NCBI GenBank assembly: GCA_036734945.1
Contig: DAIMXP010000022.1
Span: forward strand, 1 to 64,000
Reading direction: 5' to 3'
Length of the DNA: 64,000 nt
From: UBA4733 sp036734945
Lineage (GTDB): Bacteria > Chloroflexota > UBA4733
Shown piece after piece: positions 15,563 to 24,639 of this stretch (position 1 is its first letter; each line of letters starts with the position of its first letter). Under the pieces are notes generated by a model, which worked only from the letters and a program-made list of their open reading frames with translations, was not told the origin of the DNA and did no database searches. A program made the position numbers and the translations under genes.

Positions 15563-17551
15563 ATGGCAACGATCGCACATCCCGGCATTCTCACGCAGCC
15601 CGCTAAGTATGGGGCGATGCGGGGTCTGGTGAGCTGGCTTACCACGGTAGATGCCAAGCGAATCGGCATCCTCTACGGCGGCTCAGCATTCGTCTTTTTC
15701 CTCATCGGCGGCATTCAGGCGATGCTCATGCGCATCCAGCTCGCTCAGCCCAACGAGCACGTCATCAGCCCGGATCTCTACAACCAACTCTTCACCATGC
15801 ATGGTACGATCATGATCTTCCTGGTCATCATGCCGCTGAATGCTGCCTTCTTCAATTACATCGTGCCGCTCATGATCGGCGCGCGCGATGTCGCCTTCCC
15901 GCGCCTGAATGCCTTCAGCTTCTGGATTTTCCTGGCTGGCGGCCTGCTCATGAACGCCAGCTTCTTCCTGGGCGGCGCTCCCAACGTCGGTTGGTTTGCC
16001 TATGCCAACTTGACCGAGCCCACCTTCTCTCCTGGGCACGGCGTCGACTTCTGGCTGTTCGGGTTGCAGATGCTGGGGTTCTCCTCCCTGGCCGCGGCGT
16101 TCAACTTCATGATCACGATCATCAACATGCGGGCCCCAGGGATGCGCTTTCTGCGCATGCCGCTGCTCGTCTGGATGACGCTCGTCACTACCTTCTTGTT
16201 GATCCTCGCCTTTCCCGTCCTCACTGCTGCCCTGGTCGAGTTGATGTTTGATCGCTTCTTTAACACTAACTTTTTCAATACGGCCGCCGGAGCAAACCCA
16301 CTGCTGTGGGTGAATCTCTTCTGGATCTTCGGCCACCCGGAGGTCTATATCTTGATCATTCCCGCCATGGGCGTGATCTCGGAAATCATGGCGACCTTCT
16401 CGCGCAAGCCGCTATTCGGCTATCCAGTCGTGGTCTTCTCCGGCATCTCCATTGCCTTCATGGGCTTCGGTGTCTGGGCGCACCACATGTTTTCCGTCGG
16501 GCTCGGTCCGATAGCCGACTCAGTGTTCGCCATCTTCACGATGATGATCGCCATCCCTACCGGCATTAAGGTGTTCAACTGGGTCGGGACGTTGTGGAAC
16601 GGCTCCCTGAACGTCAAGTCGCCGCTCCTCTACGCCCTCGGCTTTATCTCCATGTTTATCGTGGGCGGGCTCAGCGGCATTATGCATGCCATACCGCCGG
16701 CGGACTTGCAACAGCACGGCACGTACTTCGTGGTCGCCCACTTGCATTACGTGCTCTACGGCGGCAGCATTTTTGGTCTGTTCGCCGGCATCCATTACTG
16801 GTTCCCCAAATTCAGCGGCCGCATGCTTGACGAGAAGCTGGCGCAGATCACCTTCTGGGTGATGTTCTTCGGCTTCAACGTTACCTTCTTCCCCATGCAC
16901 TTTACGGGCCTGCAGGGCATGCCCCGGCGGGTGTATACCTACTCGGCGGCCCTGGGAGTCAGCGATCTGAACCTGCTCTCCACGATCGGCTCCTTCATCC
17001 TGTTCGCCAGCGTGGCGATGTTCACCTGGAACATCATCATCAGTTTGCGTCAGGGAAAGCTTGCCTCCTGGGATCCCTGGGACGGCGCCACCCTGGAATG
17101 GGCAACGTCCTCGCCACCGCCTGAGTACAACTTCGCCGTGATTCCGACTGTGCTCGGTCGCGAGGCGTTCTGGCAGTTGAAGTATCCGGAGTGGCGCGGC
17201 GCAGGGCGAGCCTCGCCCGAATCGCTCGGCATGGTACCGGTCGCCGGCGGCGCTGGAACGGTGACGGACGCGGTGGCGCTCCAACCCCAGCCGGTCCAGA
17301 TACACATGCCCCGACCCTCCTGGTATCCCCTCATCGTTGCCTTAGGTGTGCTCTTCTTGCTGACCGGCGTGATCTACACCTTCGTCCTTTCGGGTATCGG
17401 GCTGCTGCTCATGCTCTTCGGCGTCTATAGCTGGGTGTTTGAGCCCCCACCGGGTCCGCCAGCGTTGGTGCCGGCAGCCGAGGTGGCGAGGGTGACATTC
17501 GTCCCGGGGCACGTGCCATCCTGGATTCATGAATCGCCGGAGGATCGCTAA
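15563..17551 (+). CDS. ctaD: Cytochrome c oxidase subunit I, extended form
   Basis: The catalytic heme-copper subunit, 662 residues. It shows the heme a ligand region TMHGTIMIF, the CuB/cross-linked Tyr motif GHPEVYILIIPAMG (with the Glu typical of A1-type oxidases), HH of AHHMFSVG and the late VVAHLHYVLYG. Compared with the second copy in this window it has about 110 extra C-terminal residues with two more membrane helices (about 586-627). The proline-rich tail ends in the cytoplasm or outside; topology is not resolved. AAGGGGAGA precedes the ATG. Confidence 0.97.
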   Translation: MATIAHPGILTQPAKYGAMRGLVSWLTTVDAKRIGILYGGSAFVFFLIGGIQAMLMRIQLAQPNEHVISPDLYNQLFTMHGTIMIFLVIMPLNAAFFNYIVPLMIGARDVAFPRLNAFSFWIFLAGGLLMNASFFLGGAPNVGWFAYANLTEPTFSPGHGVDFWLFGLQMLGFSSLAAAFNFMITIINMRAPGMRFLRMPLLVWMTLVTTFLLILAFPVLTAALVELMFDRFFNTNFFNTAAGANPLLWVNLFWIFGHPEVYILIIPAMGVISEIMATFSRKPLFGYPVVVFSGISIAFMGFGVWAHHMFSVGLGPIADSVFAIFTMMIAIPTGIKVFNWVGTLWNGSLNVKSPLLYALGFISMFIVGGLSGIMHAIPPADLQQHGTYFVVAHLHYVLYGGSIFGLFAGIHYWFPKFSGRMLDEKLAQITFWVMFFGFNVTFFPMHFTGLQGMPRRVYTYSAALGVSDLNLLSTIGSFILFASVAMFTWNIIISLRQGKLASWDPWDGATLEWATSSPPPEYNFAVIPTVLGREAFWQLKYPEWRGAGRASPESLGMVPVAGGAGTVTDAVALQPQPVQIHMPRPSWYPLIVALGVLFLLTGVIYTFVLSGIGLLLMLFGVYSWVFEPPPGPPALVPAAEVARVTFVPGHVPSWIHESPEDR

Positions 17552-17554
17552 GCC

Positions 17555-18160
17555 ATGGCAATTGCCGTTCCCGCCGTCCATCCTGAGGCCGAGGTCACGT
17601 CGACCGGTTTGCATCATCGGAAGCTGCTGATCTGGGCGTTCTTAGGCTCCGACTGCCTGTTCTTTGGTACCTTCATCAGCACCTACATGCTCTACCGCGG
17701 CCAGAGCGTCTCGGGTCCGACGCCAAGCCAGGTCTTCAACATTCCTTATACATCGGTCAGCGCGTTCGTTTTACTGATGAGCAGCCTCGCCATGGTGCTT
17801 GCCCTGGCCGCCATCCAGCGGGGTGACGTTCGACGCCTACGGATCTGGATCATGGCGACGGCGCTCCTCGGCATGACCTTCCTCGGCGGCCAGTTTTACG
17901 AGTTCACGACGTTCTACACGCACGACGGACTGACGCTGCACGGGAATATCTTTGGTACTACCTTCTTCGTGCTGACCGGCTTCCACGGAGCCCACGTGAC
18001 GATCGGCTGCATCTGGCTGTTGTCGATCTTTGTCCTGTCGTTTAATGGCAAGATCCGGCAGGACAACAGTCTGGACGTGGAGATTGCCGGCCTGTACTGG
18101 CACTTCGTGGATATCGTCTGGATCATTATCTTCACGCTGGTCTATCTCGTTCCGGTATGA
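17555..18160 (+). CDS. ctaE: Cytochrome c oxidase subunit III
   Basis: A 201-residue five-helix subunit III. It opens with HHRKLLIWAFLGSDCLFFGTF and carries TGFHGAHVTIGCIWLL and the terminal YWHFVDIVWIIIFTLVYL signature. It stabilises subunit I. It starts 3 bp after the ctaD stop, with GGAGGA inside the end of ctaD as ribosome binding site. Confidence 0.95.
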   Translation: MAIAVPAVHPEAEVTSTGLHHRKLLIWAFLGSDCLFFGTFISTYMLYRGQSVSGPTPSQVFNIPYTSVSAFVLLMSSLAMVLALAAIQRGDVRRLRIWIMATALLGMTFLGGQFYEFTTFYTHDGLTLHGNIFGTTFFVLTGFHGAHVTIGCIWLLSIFVLSFNGKIRQDNSLDVEIAGLYWHFVDIVWIIIFTLVYLVPV

Positions 18161-18224
18161 CCGGTAAGGTCAGGCGCGTGGGCCAGCAATGGGCAGCGCT
18201 TGCTAGCAATGTTTGGAGACGAGC

Positions 18225-18623
18225 ATGAGCGAAGAATTGGTGCAGCAGCATCCGGCCATGGCTGCCGGAGGGCATGGGGCTGTCGAGCATTCGGGAGAAG
18301 GCTATGGCTACGCGCGGGTGGCGGGCGAGCATGGCCATCCGAACGCAGTCCGGTACGTCCAGATCGCGACGGTTCTTGCCATTCTGACCGCCTTTGAGGT
18401 CGCAGTCTATTACACGGAAGCGATCCGCGTGTACCTCGTCCCCATCTTGCTTACGCTCTCCTCAGTGAAGTTCGTGATGGTTGTCCTGTTTTACATGCAC
18501 CTGAAGTTCGATAGCCGCCTCTTCTCGGCGCTGTTTACGCTCGGACTCATGATTGCCGGGGCCCTCCTCTTGGCGCTGCTCTTCATGTTCCGCTCTTTCT
18601 TTTTCGCCGGTATCGCAGGATAG
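18225..18623 (+). CDS. ctaF: Cytochrome c oxidase subunit IV (prokaryotic type)
   Basis: A 132-residue protein with a His/Gly-rich soluble N-terminus (about 45 residues) and three membrane helices. The pattern RYVQIATVLAILTAFEVAVYY and the KFVMVVLFYMHLKFDSRLFS helix pair is diagnostic of bacterial subunit IV. It is an accessory subunit of the oxidase. ATG 18225 is preferred over an in-frame TTG four codons earlier because GGAG lies suitably before it. It sits between ctaE and ctaG. Confidence 0.9.
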   Translation: MSEELVQQHPAMAAGGHGAVEHSGEGYGYARVAGEHGHPNAVRYVQIATVLAILTAFEVAVYYTEAIRVYLVPILLTLSSVKFVMVVLFYMHLKFDSRLFSALFTLGLMIAGALLLALLFMFRSFFFAGIAG

Positions 18624-18638
18624 GCGGGGGACGCCATC

Positions 18639-19451
18639 GTGTTTGTGGGCTGGCGCGCCGACCCGTCGGTTTGGGCGGGCGTTCTCATCGCCGGAGGCCT
18701 CTATGCCGGTTACGGCGGCGCCTGGCGTCGGGACGCGCTGGAGTCCCGGCGACCCACGTCAGCTCAGGTGGCGAGCTTTGGCCTGGGGCTGCTCGTGCTG
18801 CTATTGGCGCTAGAGTCCCCGCTGGATGTTCTTGCCGATCAGTCCTACTTCTTCGCGCACATGCTGCAACACCTGGTCCTTGTACTTGTCGTGCCGGTCC
18901 TGTTGCTGGCCGGGACGCCGGGGAGGCTCCTTCGACCCATCCTGACAGTGCCGGCGATTGCGCCGGTCTTTCGGTTGCTCACGCAGCCCCTCGTCGCTAC
19001 GCTGCTGTTCAACGCGGTGTTCGCCGTGGCGCATGTCCCGTCCCTATTCGACGCGGTGTCGGCCAACGAGGCGTTGCACGCCGGCGAGCACCTCATCTTC
19101 CTGGTCACCGGATTGCTGCTGTGGTGGCCCGTGCTGGGCCCATTGGAGGAGTTCCCGCGGCTATCCTATCCCTTGCAGATGGGCTACCTCTTCCTCCAGA
19201 CGCTTCCCTGCTCTGTCGTGGCAGCACTCATTACGTTGTCGAGTGGCCCGCTCTACAGTCAGTATGCCGTGTGGCGGGGGGGGGGCCTGACACCTCTAGA
19301 GGACCAGCAGATCGGCGGCCTCCTGATGTGGATCGGCGGCAGTCTGTATTTCTTCCTCGCCATGGCCGTCGTATTCTTCCTCTGGGCGGATCAGGAAGAG
19401 CGGCAAAAGAATCGACCGGCGCGTAGCGAGACGGTGGCGCAAGGCATTTAA
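18639..19451 (+). CDS. ctaG: caa3-type oxidase assembly protein CtaG
   Basis: A 270-residue multi-helix membrane protein of the caa3_CtaG family, needed for copper insertion or assembly of caa3 oxidases. About seven helices are visible, with conserved His residues in FFAHMLQHLVLVLVVPVL and ALHAGEHLIFLVTGLLLWWPV. GTG start preceded by GGGGGA. A run of ten G at 19276-19285 lies inside the coding sequence and would be prone to slippage. Last catalysis-related gene of operon 1. Confidence 0.92.
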   Translation: MFVGWRADPSVWAGVLIAGGLYAGYGGAWRRDALESRRPTSAQVASFGLGLLVLLLALESPLDVLADQSYFFAHMLQHLVLVLVVPVLLLAGTPGRLLRPILTVPAIAPVFRLLTQPLVATLLFNAVFAVAHVPSLFDAVSANEALHAGEHLIFLVTGLLLWWPVLGPLEEFPRLSYPLQMGYLFLQTLPCSVVAALITLSSGPLYSQYAVWRGGGLTPLEDQQIGGLLMWIGGSLYFFLAMAVVFFLWADQEERQKNRPARSETVAQGI

Positions 19452-19462
19452 AGGAGGACACG

Positions 19463-19711
19463 ATGTCGGAAAAGTCCATGTCACACTGGGCGGCGCTGGC
19501 AGTGCCGCTTGGCGTCGTGGCGTTCGTGGTTGGCGGCGTCAGTACGCTGGGAGAGGTGTTGCTGCACAGTCCGCGTGTGCTGACGCCAGTTGTCGCCCTG
19601 TCTTTTGCCCTGCTGGTGACGTTTGGCGCCGCCTACCTCTCCTGGCGCGAAGGCAAACGCATGGAGTCGCCATCGCCATCGCAGTCGTCACCAACGCGAA
19701 CTGAACACTAA
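19463..19711 (+). CDS. Small two-helix membrane protein, oxidase operon 1
   Basis: An 82-residue protein with two hydrophobic helices (about 10-30 and 38-60) and a charged, Ser/Pro-rich tail. AAAGGAGGA precedes its ATG, 11 bp after ctaG, so it is cotranscribed. It matches no named subunit I know. Its stop overlaps the stop of the convergent membrane protein gene by four bases. A role as an accessory oxidase subunit is inferred from position only. Confidence 0.7.
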   Translation: MSEKSMSHWAALAVPLGVVAFVVGGVSTLGEVLLHSPRVLTPVVALSFALLVTFGAAYLSWREGKRMESPSPSQSSPTRTEH

Positions 19712-20469
19712 GGCCGCCTCGCCTCTTGCTCTCCGCCGGCCTCGGTGCTTACCGAGGAGAGGCCGATAAAGGAGCCAATGAGCGCGCCGGCACTGGCGCC
19801 GAAGGCGACACCGGCGAGGGCGCCCAAGGAAACGGGCACGGAGCCGCCTAGGAAGAGCGATATGGCGACGCCGACGATTGCGCCGAGGATTCCTGCCACC
19901 ACCATGCCGAGCGCTAGGCCGCGCTCAGCCGCCAGATTAGCCAGCGTTGTGTGCCTGCCGGGACGGCCATCTAGCTCAACCCCCTCAGCCAGTTCCAGGG
20001 CATACATCTCGCCCAGGGTGGCGCCGTACACCAGGTGAAGGATGAGGTTGCCGATAATCGGCAACGGTCCGGCCCCAATGGCCAGTCCCAGGAATCCCGC
20101 GCCGACAAGCGGCAGGAACACGACTAGCGATAGCACCCAGGGACCGAGCGCGAAGAGTGCGCCGCGCTGCCAGCCGGGACCCGGCAGGCGGGATTCGAAC
20201 ATGAGGACATAGACGAGAGACCAGATGATGCCGACGCTGAGATGCACGAGCAAGGCCTTGGCAAGGGCATCCTGAACAGTGGCGGTCGCTGAGTTGCGTG
20301 TGAGGGCCACCAGCCAGGCGCCGAAGGCGCCCGAGATGACTTGGCCAAGCACACTTGCCAGGACATAGGCGAGCAGAGCAACGGCTCCTGCCAGCGTCGT
20401 GCCGACAAAGCCGGCGAGCAGCGCACGCGCTAGCTGGTCGCTTCTATTCGAACTTGCAGACAAAAGCAT
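19708..20469 (-). CDS. Multi-pass membrane protein (possibly DUF6789-like)
   Basis: A 253-residue protein with six or so hydrophobic segments. The central part (GPWVLSLVVFLPLVGAGFLG, then LILHLVYGATLGEMYALE) resembles the DUF6789 family of uncharacterised membrane proteins. The C-terminal third contains two Gly/Ala-rich helices like a glycine zipper (about 175-240). It lies reversed between the two oxidase operons and converges on the first. No function can be given. Confidence 0.75.
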   Translation of the reverse strand: MLLSASSNRSDQLARALLAGFVGTTLAGAVALLAYVLASVLGQVISGAFGAWLVALTRNSATATVQDALAKALLVHLSVGIIWSLVYVLMFESRLPGPGWQRGALFALGPWVLSLVVFLPLVGAGFLGLAIGAGPLPIIGNLILHLVYGATLGEMYALELAEGVELDGRPGRHTTLANLAAERGLALGMVVAGILGAIVGVAISLFLGGSVPVSLGALAGVAFGASAGALIGSFIGLSSVSTEAGGEQEARRP

Positions 20470-20733
20470 GGCACCACCTGTTCAAATCCAACCATCGCGG
20501 AAAGAAACGAGGGATACATGCAGGCGACACTGCCACATCAACGTCGCAAGTGCACACTTCTAAACCGACTCCATCATACGGCAGTACTGGCTAGCCGTCA
20601 AGTCGGACGTGCGGCCAGCGGCCATAGACTACTGGCAGTATTTACCCAGCCAGACGTCCAGACAGCACCGGTATACACCGGCGGCGCGGAGGAAAGGTGC
20701 TACTATGCGGGTTGCAAATCGACCGGAGGGGAC

Positions 20734-21801
20734 ATGCCGTTATCACCACCAGAATTGGCGCGACGTATGGCAGCACGTAAAAGCGTCCTCCGCCTGCTCG
20801 CTCTCGCCTCCGGCGCCGCCCTGTTGCTGTCTGGCTGTGGCGAAGGCTCCAACATGCTGGACCCGCACGGCGTTGGCGCCAGCGATATCGCCGGCCTGTT
20901 CTGGGTCATCCTCTGGATGGCTGTGGGCGTGTTTGTGGTCGTGGAGGGTCTCATCCTCTACGCCGTCATCCGTTTCCGGGCCCGTCCGGGTGCGCCGCTG
21001 CCGCGCCAGGTCCAGGGCAACACACCCATAGAAATTGCCTGGACAATTCTGCCGACGGTCGTCTTGCTCGGCGTCCTAGTCGCCACCTTTACGACGATGA
21101 AGGCGGTAGCTTCGCCGGCGCCGAAGGCGATTGACGTGACAGTGACAGGGCACCAGTGGTGGTGGGAGTTTGACTATACGCAGCAGGGCGTAGCGACGGC
21201 CGGAGAGTTGCATATCCCCGTCGATCAAGATGTCACGCTGCACGTCAAGTCGGACGACGTGGTGCATAACTTCTGGGTGCCGGAGTTGGATCGGAAGGTG
21301 CAGGCGATTCCGGGGCATGACAACATCGTGCCAATCCATGCCACGGCGATCGGTACGTACCATGGCTTCTGCGCAGAGTTCTGCGGTCTGGAGCACGCGC
21401 TGATGCGCTTCGACGTCATCGTGCAAAGTCCCAGCGATTACGCGGCCTGGCTGGCGGGGCAACAGGCCCCTCCGACGGCGCCGGCTACAGCCCAGGAGAA
21501 GACCGGCACCGCCGATTTCGCGGCTGCCGGGTGCGCCATCTGCCATCAACTGGGCGCTAACCCCGCGCCTGGTTACCCCCATAACGGTATCACCATTCGC
21601 GGCCCCAACCTGACCCACTATGGCAGCCGCGGCATTATGGCGGGCGGTGTCATGGCGAATAATCCAACGGACATGACGCACTGGCTGTCGGCGCCGAACG
21701 CGATGAAGCCGGGCAATATGATGACAATCTTCATCCACGATGGCCAGTTGCCGCCGCAAGAGGTGCAGGACCTGACGGCGTACCTGGAGAGTCTGAAGTA
21801 G
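20734..21801 (+). CDS. ctaC: Cytochrome c oxidase subunit II with fused cytochrome c, second copy
   Basis: A 355-residue paralogue of the gene at 14392, with the same order: lipobox LLSGC (C35), two membrane helices, a CuA domain with C213 and C217 (CAEFCGLEHALM), and a C-terminal cytochrome c with CAICH (C267, C270, H271). The last ~70 residues are nearly the same in both copies. GGAGGGGAC fixes ATG 20734; an in-frame ATG at 20518 would add 72 residues unlike any oxidase. TATACA (20672-20677) or TACTAT (20701-20706) could be its -10 box. Confidence 0.95.
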   Translation: MPLSPPELARRMAARKSVLRLLALASGAALLLSGCGEGSNMLDPHGVGASDIAGLFWVILWMAVGVFVVVEGLILYAVIRFRARPGAPLPRQVQGNTPIEIAWTILPTVVLLGVLVATFTTMKAVASPAPKAIDVTVTGHQWWWEFDYTQQGVATAGELHIPVDQDVTLHVKSDDVVHNFWVPELDRKVQAIPGHDNIVPIHATAIGTYHGFCAEFCGLEHALMRFDVIVQSPSDYAAWLAGQQAPPTAPATAQEKTGTADFAAAGCAICHQLGANPAPGYPHNGITIRGPNLTHYGSRGIMAGGVMANNPTDMTHWLSAPNAMKPGNMMTIFIHDGQLPPQEVQDLTAYLESLK

Positions 21802-21826
21802 CTCTGGTCGAGCAAAGGAAATTACT

Positions 21827-23482
21827 ATGGCGACAAATACCGGCGCAGTTGCTGCCTCCACTCGACGGCGTTTTCAAGACTCTGGATTGGTCGACTGGGT
21901 TACCACCAGCGACCACAAGAAGATCGGCATCCTCTACCTGCTGACGTCGGGCTTCTTCTTCCTGGTCGGTGGCATTGAGGCGATGATCATGCGCATCCAG
22001 TTGACGAAAGCCAACTTACAGATCATCTCGCCGGAGCTGTACAACCAGCTCTTTACCATGCACGGCACCACCATGGTGTTCCTGGTGGCGATGCCGATTC
22101 TGGCCGGCTTTGGCAACTACTTCGTGCCGTTGCAACTCGGGGCGCGTGATATGGCGTTCCCCAAACTCAACGCGCTGGGCTACTGGTTTTTCCTGTTTGG
22201 CGGCATCTTCATCAACCTGGGCTTTCTCGTCAACCAGGCCCCGGATACCGGTTGGTACAACTACGCTAACCAGACCGAACTTGCCTACACGCCGGGCCTC
22301 AACGAAGACTTCTGGGCCCTGGGTATCAACATTCTGGGGGTTGGCTCTATCACCAGTTCGGTCAACCTGGTGGTCACGATTGTCAAGATGCGGGCTCCGG
22401 GCATGAGCTTTAGCCGGCTGCCGATCTTCTGCTGGACGTTGCTGGTGATGGCAGTGCTGATTCTGGCGGCCATGCCCTCGCTGACGACCTCCAGCATCGA
22501 AATCTTCCTCGACCGGCACATCGGCACCTCCTTCTATCAGGTTGCCGGCGGTGGTGATCCGATTCTCTGGCAGCACGAGTTCTGGTTCTTCGGTCACCCG
22601 GAAGTGTATATCTTGATCTTGCCCGCGATGGGCATGATCTCCGAGATCATCCCCGTCTTTTCGCGCAAGCCGCTCTTTGGCTACTCCTTCATCGCCTGGT
22701 CGACCGTGGCAATCGGCTTTCTGTCCTTCGGTGTCTGGGCGCACCACATGTTCGCCGCCGGCTTGCCCCTGGTTGCCGAAGGGTTCTTCGCCTTCAGTAC
22801 CGTCATCATCGCCATCCCCACCGCTGTCAAGATCTTCAACTGGATGGCGACGCTGTGGGGCGGCTCGTTGATCTTCACCAGTGCGCTGCTGAACGCTGTG
22901 GCCTTCGTCTCCATGTTCACCATCGGCGGCTTGACCGGTGTGATGCTGGGCGTCGTCCCGATCGACTGGCAGGTCAACTCCAGCTACTTCGTCGTCGCCC
23001 ACTTTCACTATGTGCTCTTTGGCGGCACCATGTTCGGTGTCTTCGCCGGTACCTATTACTGGTTCCCCAAGATCACCGGGCGACTGCTGGACGAGGGGTT
23101 GGGCAAGCTCCACTTCTGGATGACCTTCATCGGCTTCAACGTCACCTTCTTCCCGATGCACATCGTCGGCATCCTGGGAATGTCGCGACGTATCTACACC
23201 TATCCGGCCGGCGAGGGCTGGACTGGCTACAACGTCATCGAGACGATCGGCGCGTTCATCATCTTCTTCGCTACGCTGGTCTTCATCGTCAACTTCTTCC
23301 GCAGTCTCCGCCAGGGCGAGGTGGCCGGCGACAACCCCTGGGGCGCCTACACGCTGGAGTGGGCCACCACATCCCCACCGCCCGTCTACAACTTCAAGAC
23401 TATCCCGACGGTACGCGGGCGGCGTCCGGTCTGGGATCTCGATCATCCGGATGACCCGGACTGGAAGCGAGGGCACGCGTAA
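21827..23482 (+). CDS. ctaD: Cytochrome c oxidase subunit I, second copy
   Basis: A 551-residue A1-type subunit I with twelve predicted helices. It shows heme region TMHGTTMVF, CuB motif GHPEVYILILPAMG, AHHMFAAG and VVAHFHYVLFG. Unlike the first copy it stops soon after the canonical helices. AAAGGAAAT precedes the ATG. Its TAA stop overlaps the ATG of the next gene (TAATG), so translation is coupled. A long open frame antisense to it is spurious. Confidence 0.97.
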   Translation: MATNTGAVAASTRRRFQDSGLVDWVTTSDHKKIGILYLLTSGFFFLVGGIEAMIMRIQLTKANLQIISPELYNQLFTMHGTTMVFLVAMPILAGFGNYFVPLQLGARDMAFPKLNALGYWFFLFGGIFINLGFLVNQAPDTGWYNYANQTELAYTPGLNEDFWALGINILGVGSITSSVNLVVTIVKMRAPGMSFSRLPIFCWTLLVMAVLILAAMPSLTTSSIEIFLDRHIGTSFYQVAGGGDPILWQHEFWFFGHPEVYILILPAMGMISEIIPVFSRKPLFGYSFIAWSTVAIGFLSFGVWAHHMFAAGLPLVAEGFFAFSTVIIAIPTAVKIFNWMATLWGGSLIFTSALLNAVAFVSMFTIGGLTGVMLGVVPIDWQVNSSYFVVAHFHYVLFGGTMFGVFAGTYYWFPKITGRLLDEGLGKLHFWMTFIGFNVTFFPMHIVGILGMSRRIYTYPAGEGWTGYNVIETIGAFIIFFATLVFIVNFFRSLRQGEVAGDNPWGAYTLEWATTSPPPVYNFKTIPTVRGRRPVWDLDHPDDPDWKRGHA

Positions 23483-23748
23483 TGGAGAGTCACGACCACG
23501 GCGGCGTTATAACCGGGGTGGAAGAGCCTGAAGAAGAGCATATCCACCTGCCCGGTCCCAGCGGCTGGCCGTTCGCCCTGGCCTTTTTTCTTTTTGTGGT
23601 CATGTTCGGGTTACTGATCTTCCCGCATACCGGTGACGCCAACGTCGGCGCGGGTCGTTGGATACTGACGGGCGTGGTGGCGGCGATCGGCGCGATCGGC
23701 ATGGGTTGGTCCATCGTGGCCTGGGGTGTGCAGATCAGCGAGGCATAG
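23482..23748 (+). CDS. Small oxidase subunit (subunit IV-like)
   Basis: An 88-residue protein with a His/Glu-rich N-terminus (residues 1-25) and two membrane helices (about 30-50 and 58-80). Its place between ctaD and ctaE, overlapping the ctaD stop by one base, matches the small subunit IV of actinobacterial and Chloroflexota caa3 oxidases. It is shorter than the three-helix CtaF of operon 1 and not clearly homologous to it. Confidence 0.75.
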   Translation: MESHDHGGVITGVEEPEEEHIHLPGPSGWPFALAFFLFVVMFGLLIFPHTGDANVGAGRWILTGVVAAIGAIGMGWSIVAWGVQISEA

Positions 23749-23778
23749 GGTCAGGCGAGCAGAGAGTTGGGAGACGGT

Positions 23779-24372
23779 ATGGCAACGATGGGCGCGCACG
23801 CGACCACCCATTCGACCGAGATGTCGATTGGCGGCCGCAGCATGGAGTGGTGGGCCATGGCCACCTTCATTGCTTCGGAGGCGATCTTCTTCGCCACGCT
23901 AATTTCCAGCTACCTGTTTCTGCGCTTCAGCTTGCCGGCCTGGCCGCCGGCCGGTCATCCTCGCCTGGAGTTGACCCTGCCGCTCATCAACACGGTGATC
24001 CTGTTCTCCAGCGGTGTCCCGCAGCATCTGGCCAGCCAGGCCATCAAGCGCGGCGACCGCAAGGGCCACCAACGCGGCACGATCATGGCGATGGTGCTGG
24101 GTTTCCTCTTCCTCTGCGGTCAGGCCTGGGAATATACGCACGTTGGCTTCACACCAGGCGACGGCGTCTTCGGTTCGACTTTTTTCGTGACCACCGGCTT
24201 CCACGGCGCGCACGTCACCGTTGCCCTCATCTTTTTACTGATTACGCTGATTCGATCGTACCAGGGTCACTTCACTCCGGAGCACCACTTCGGCGTCGAG
24301 GCTGCTACCATGTACTGGCACTTCGTTGACGCCGTCTGGGGCGCACTGCTGATCACCATATATCTGCTGTAG
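23779..24372 (+). CDS. ctaE: Cytochrome c oxidase subunit III, second copy
   Basis: A 197-residue five-helix subunit III. It shows MEWWAMATFIASEAIFFATL, TGFHGAHVTVALIFLL and the terminal YWHFVDAVWGALLITIYLL signature. ATG 23779 is preferred to an upstream in-frame TTG at 23767, because TTGGGAGA before the ATG serves as ribosome binding site. Third structural gene of oxidase operon 2. Confidence 0.95.
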   Translation: MATMGAHATTHSTEMSIGGRSMEWWAMATFIASEAIFFATLISSYLFLRFSLPAWPPAGHPRLELTLPLINTVILFSSGVPQHLASQAIKRGDRKGHQRGTIMAMVLGFLFLCGQAWEYTHVGFTPGDGVFGSTFFVTTGFHGAHVTVALIFLLITLIRSYQGHFTPEHHFGVEAATMYWHFVDAVWGALLITIYLL

Positions 24373-24382
24373 GGGGACTACT

Positions 24383-24631
24383 ATGGATCGAACAAGACAG
24401 CGTGCTCGTGGCCTGCTGATCGCCGGCATCGTCCTGATCGTCATTGGCGCCGGGTTGATGGACCAGGCCGGGCGCAGCCACGAAGACCTCTGGTGGAATA
24501 TCTCCGGCGCTTTTGCTTTCGCCGGCTTTCTGCTGAGCGTCGTTTCCCTGTTCATGGCCGAAGGCAGCGCGTTGCTGCCGCACCGACTGCGCTCGGCGCG
24601 TTCGGGAGCGATCGGGAAGCATTCGGAATAA
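24383..24631 (+). CDS. Small two-helix membrane protein, oxidase operon 2
   Basis: An 82-residue protein with an Arg-rich N-terminus, two hydrophobic helices (about 10-27 and 40-60) and a basic tail. AGGGGGA precedes its ATG, 10 bp after ctaE, so it belongs to oxidase operon 2. It matches no named family I know. Operon 1 also ends with an 82-residue two-helix protein, although the two are not alike in sequence. Confidence 0.65.
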   Translation: MDRTRQRARGLLIAGIVLIVIGAGLMDQAGRSHEDLWWNISGAFAFAGFLLSVVSLFMAEGSALLPHRLRSARSGAIGKHSE

Positions 24632-24639
24632 GAAGTGGA

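Noticed and set aside
20518..20733. A 72-codon extension of ctaC copy 2
   Set aside because: No similarity to oxidase proteins; a strong ribosome binding site and signal peptide begin at 20734.
22016..23476. A 486-codon charged open frame antisense to ctaD copy 2
   Set aside because: Mirror of a membrane protein gene; hydrophilic shadow composition is expected.
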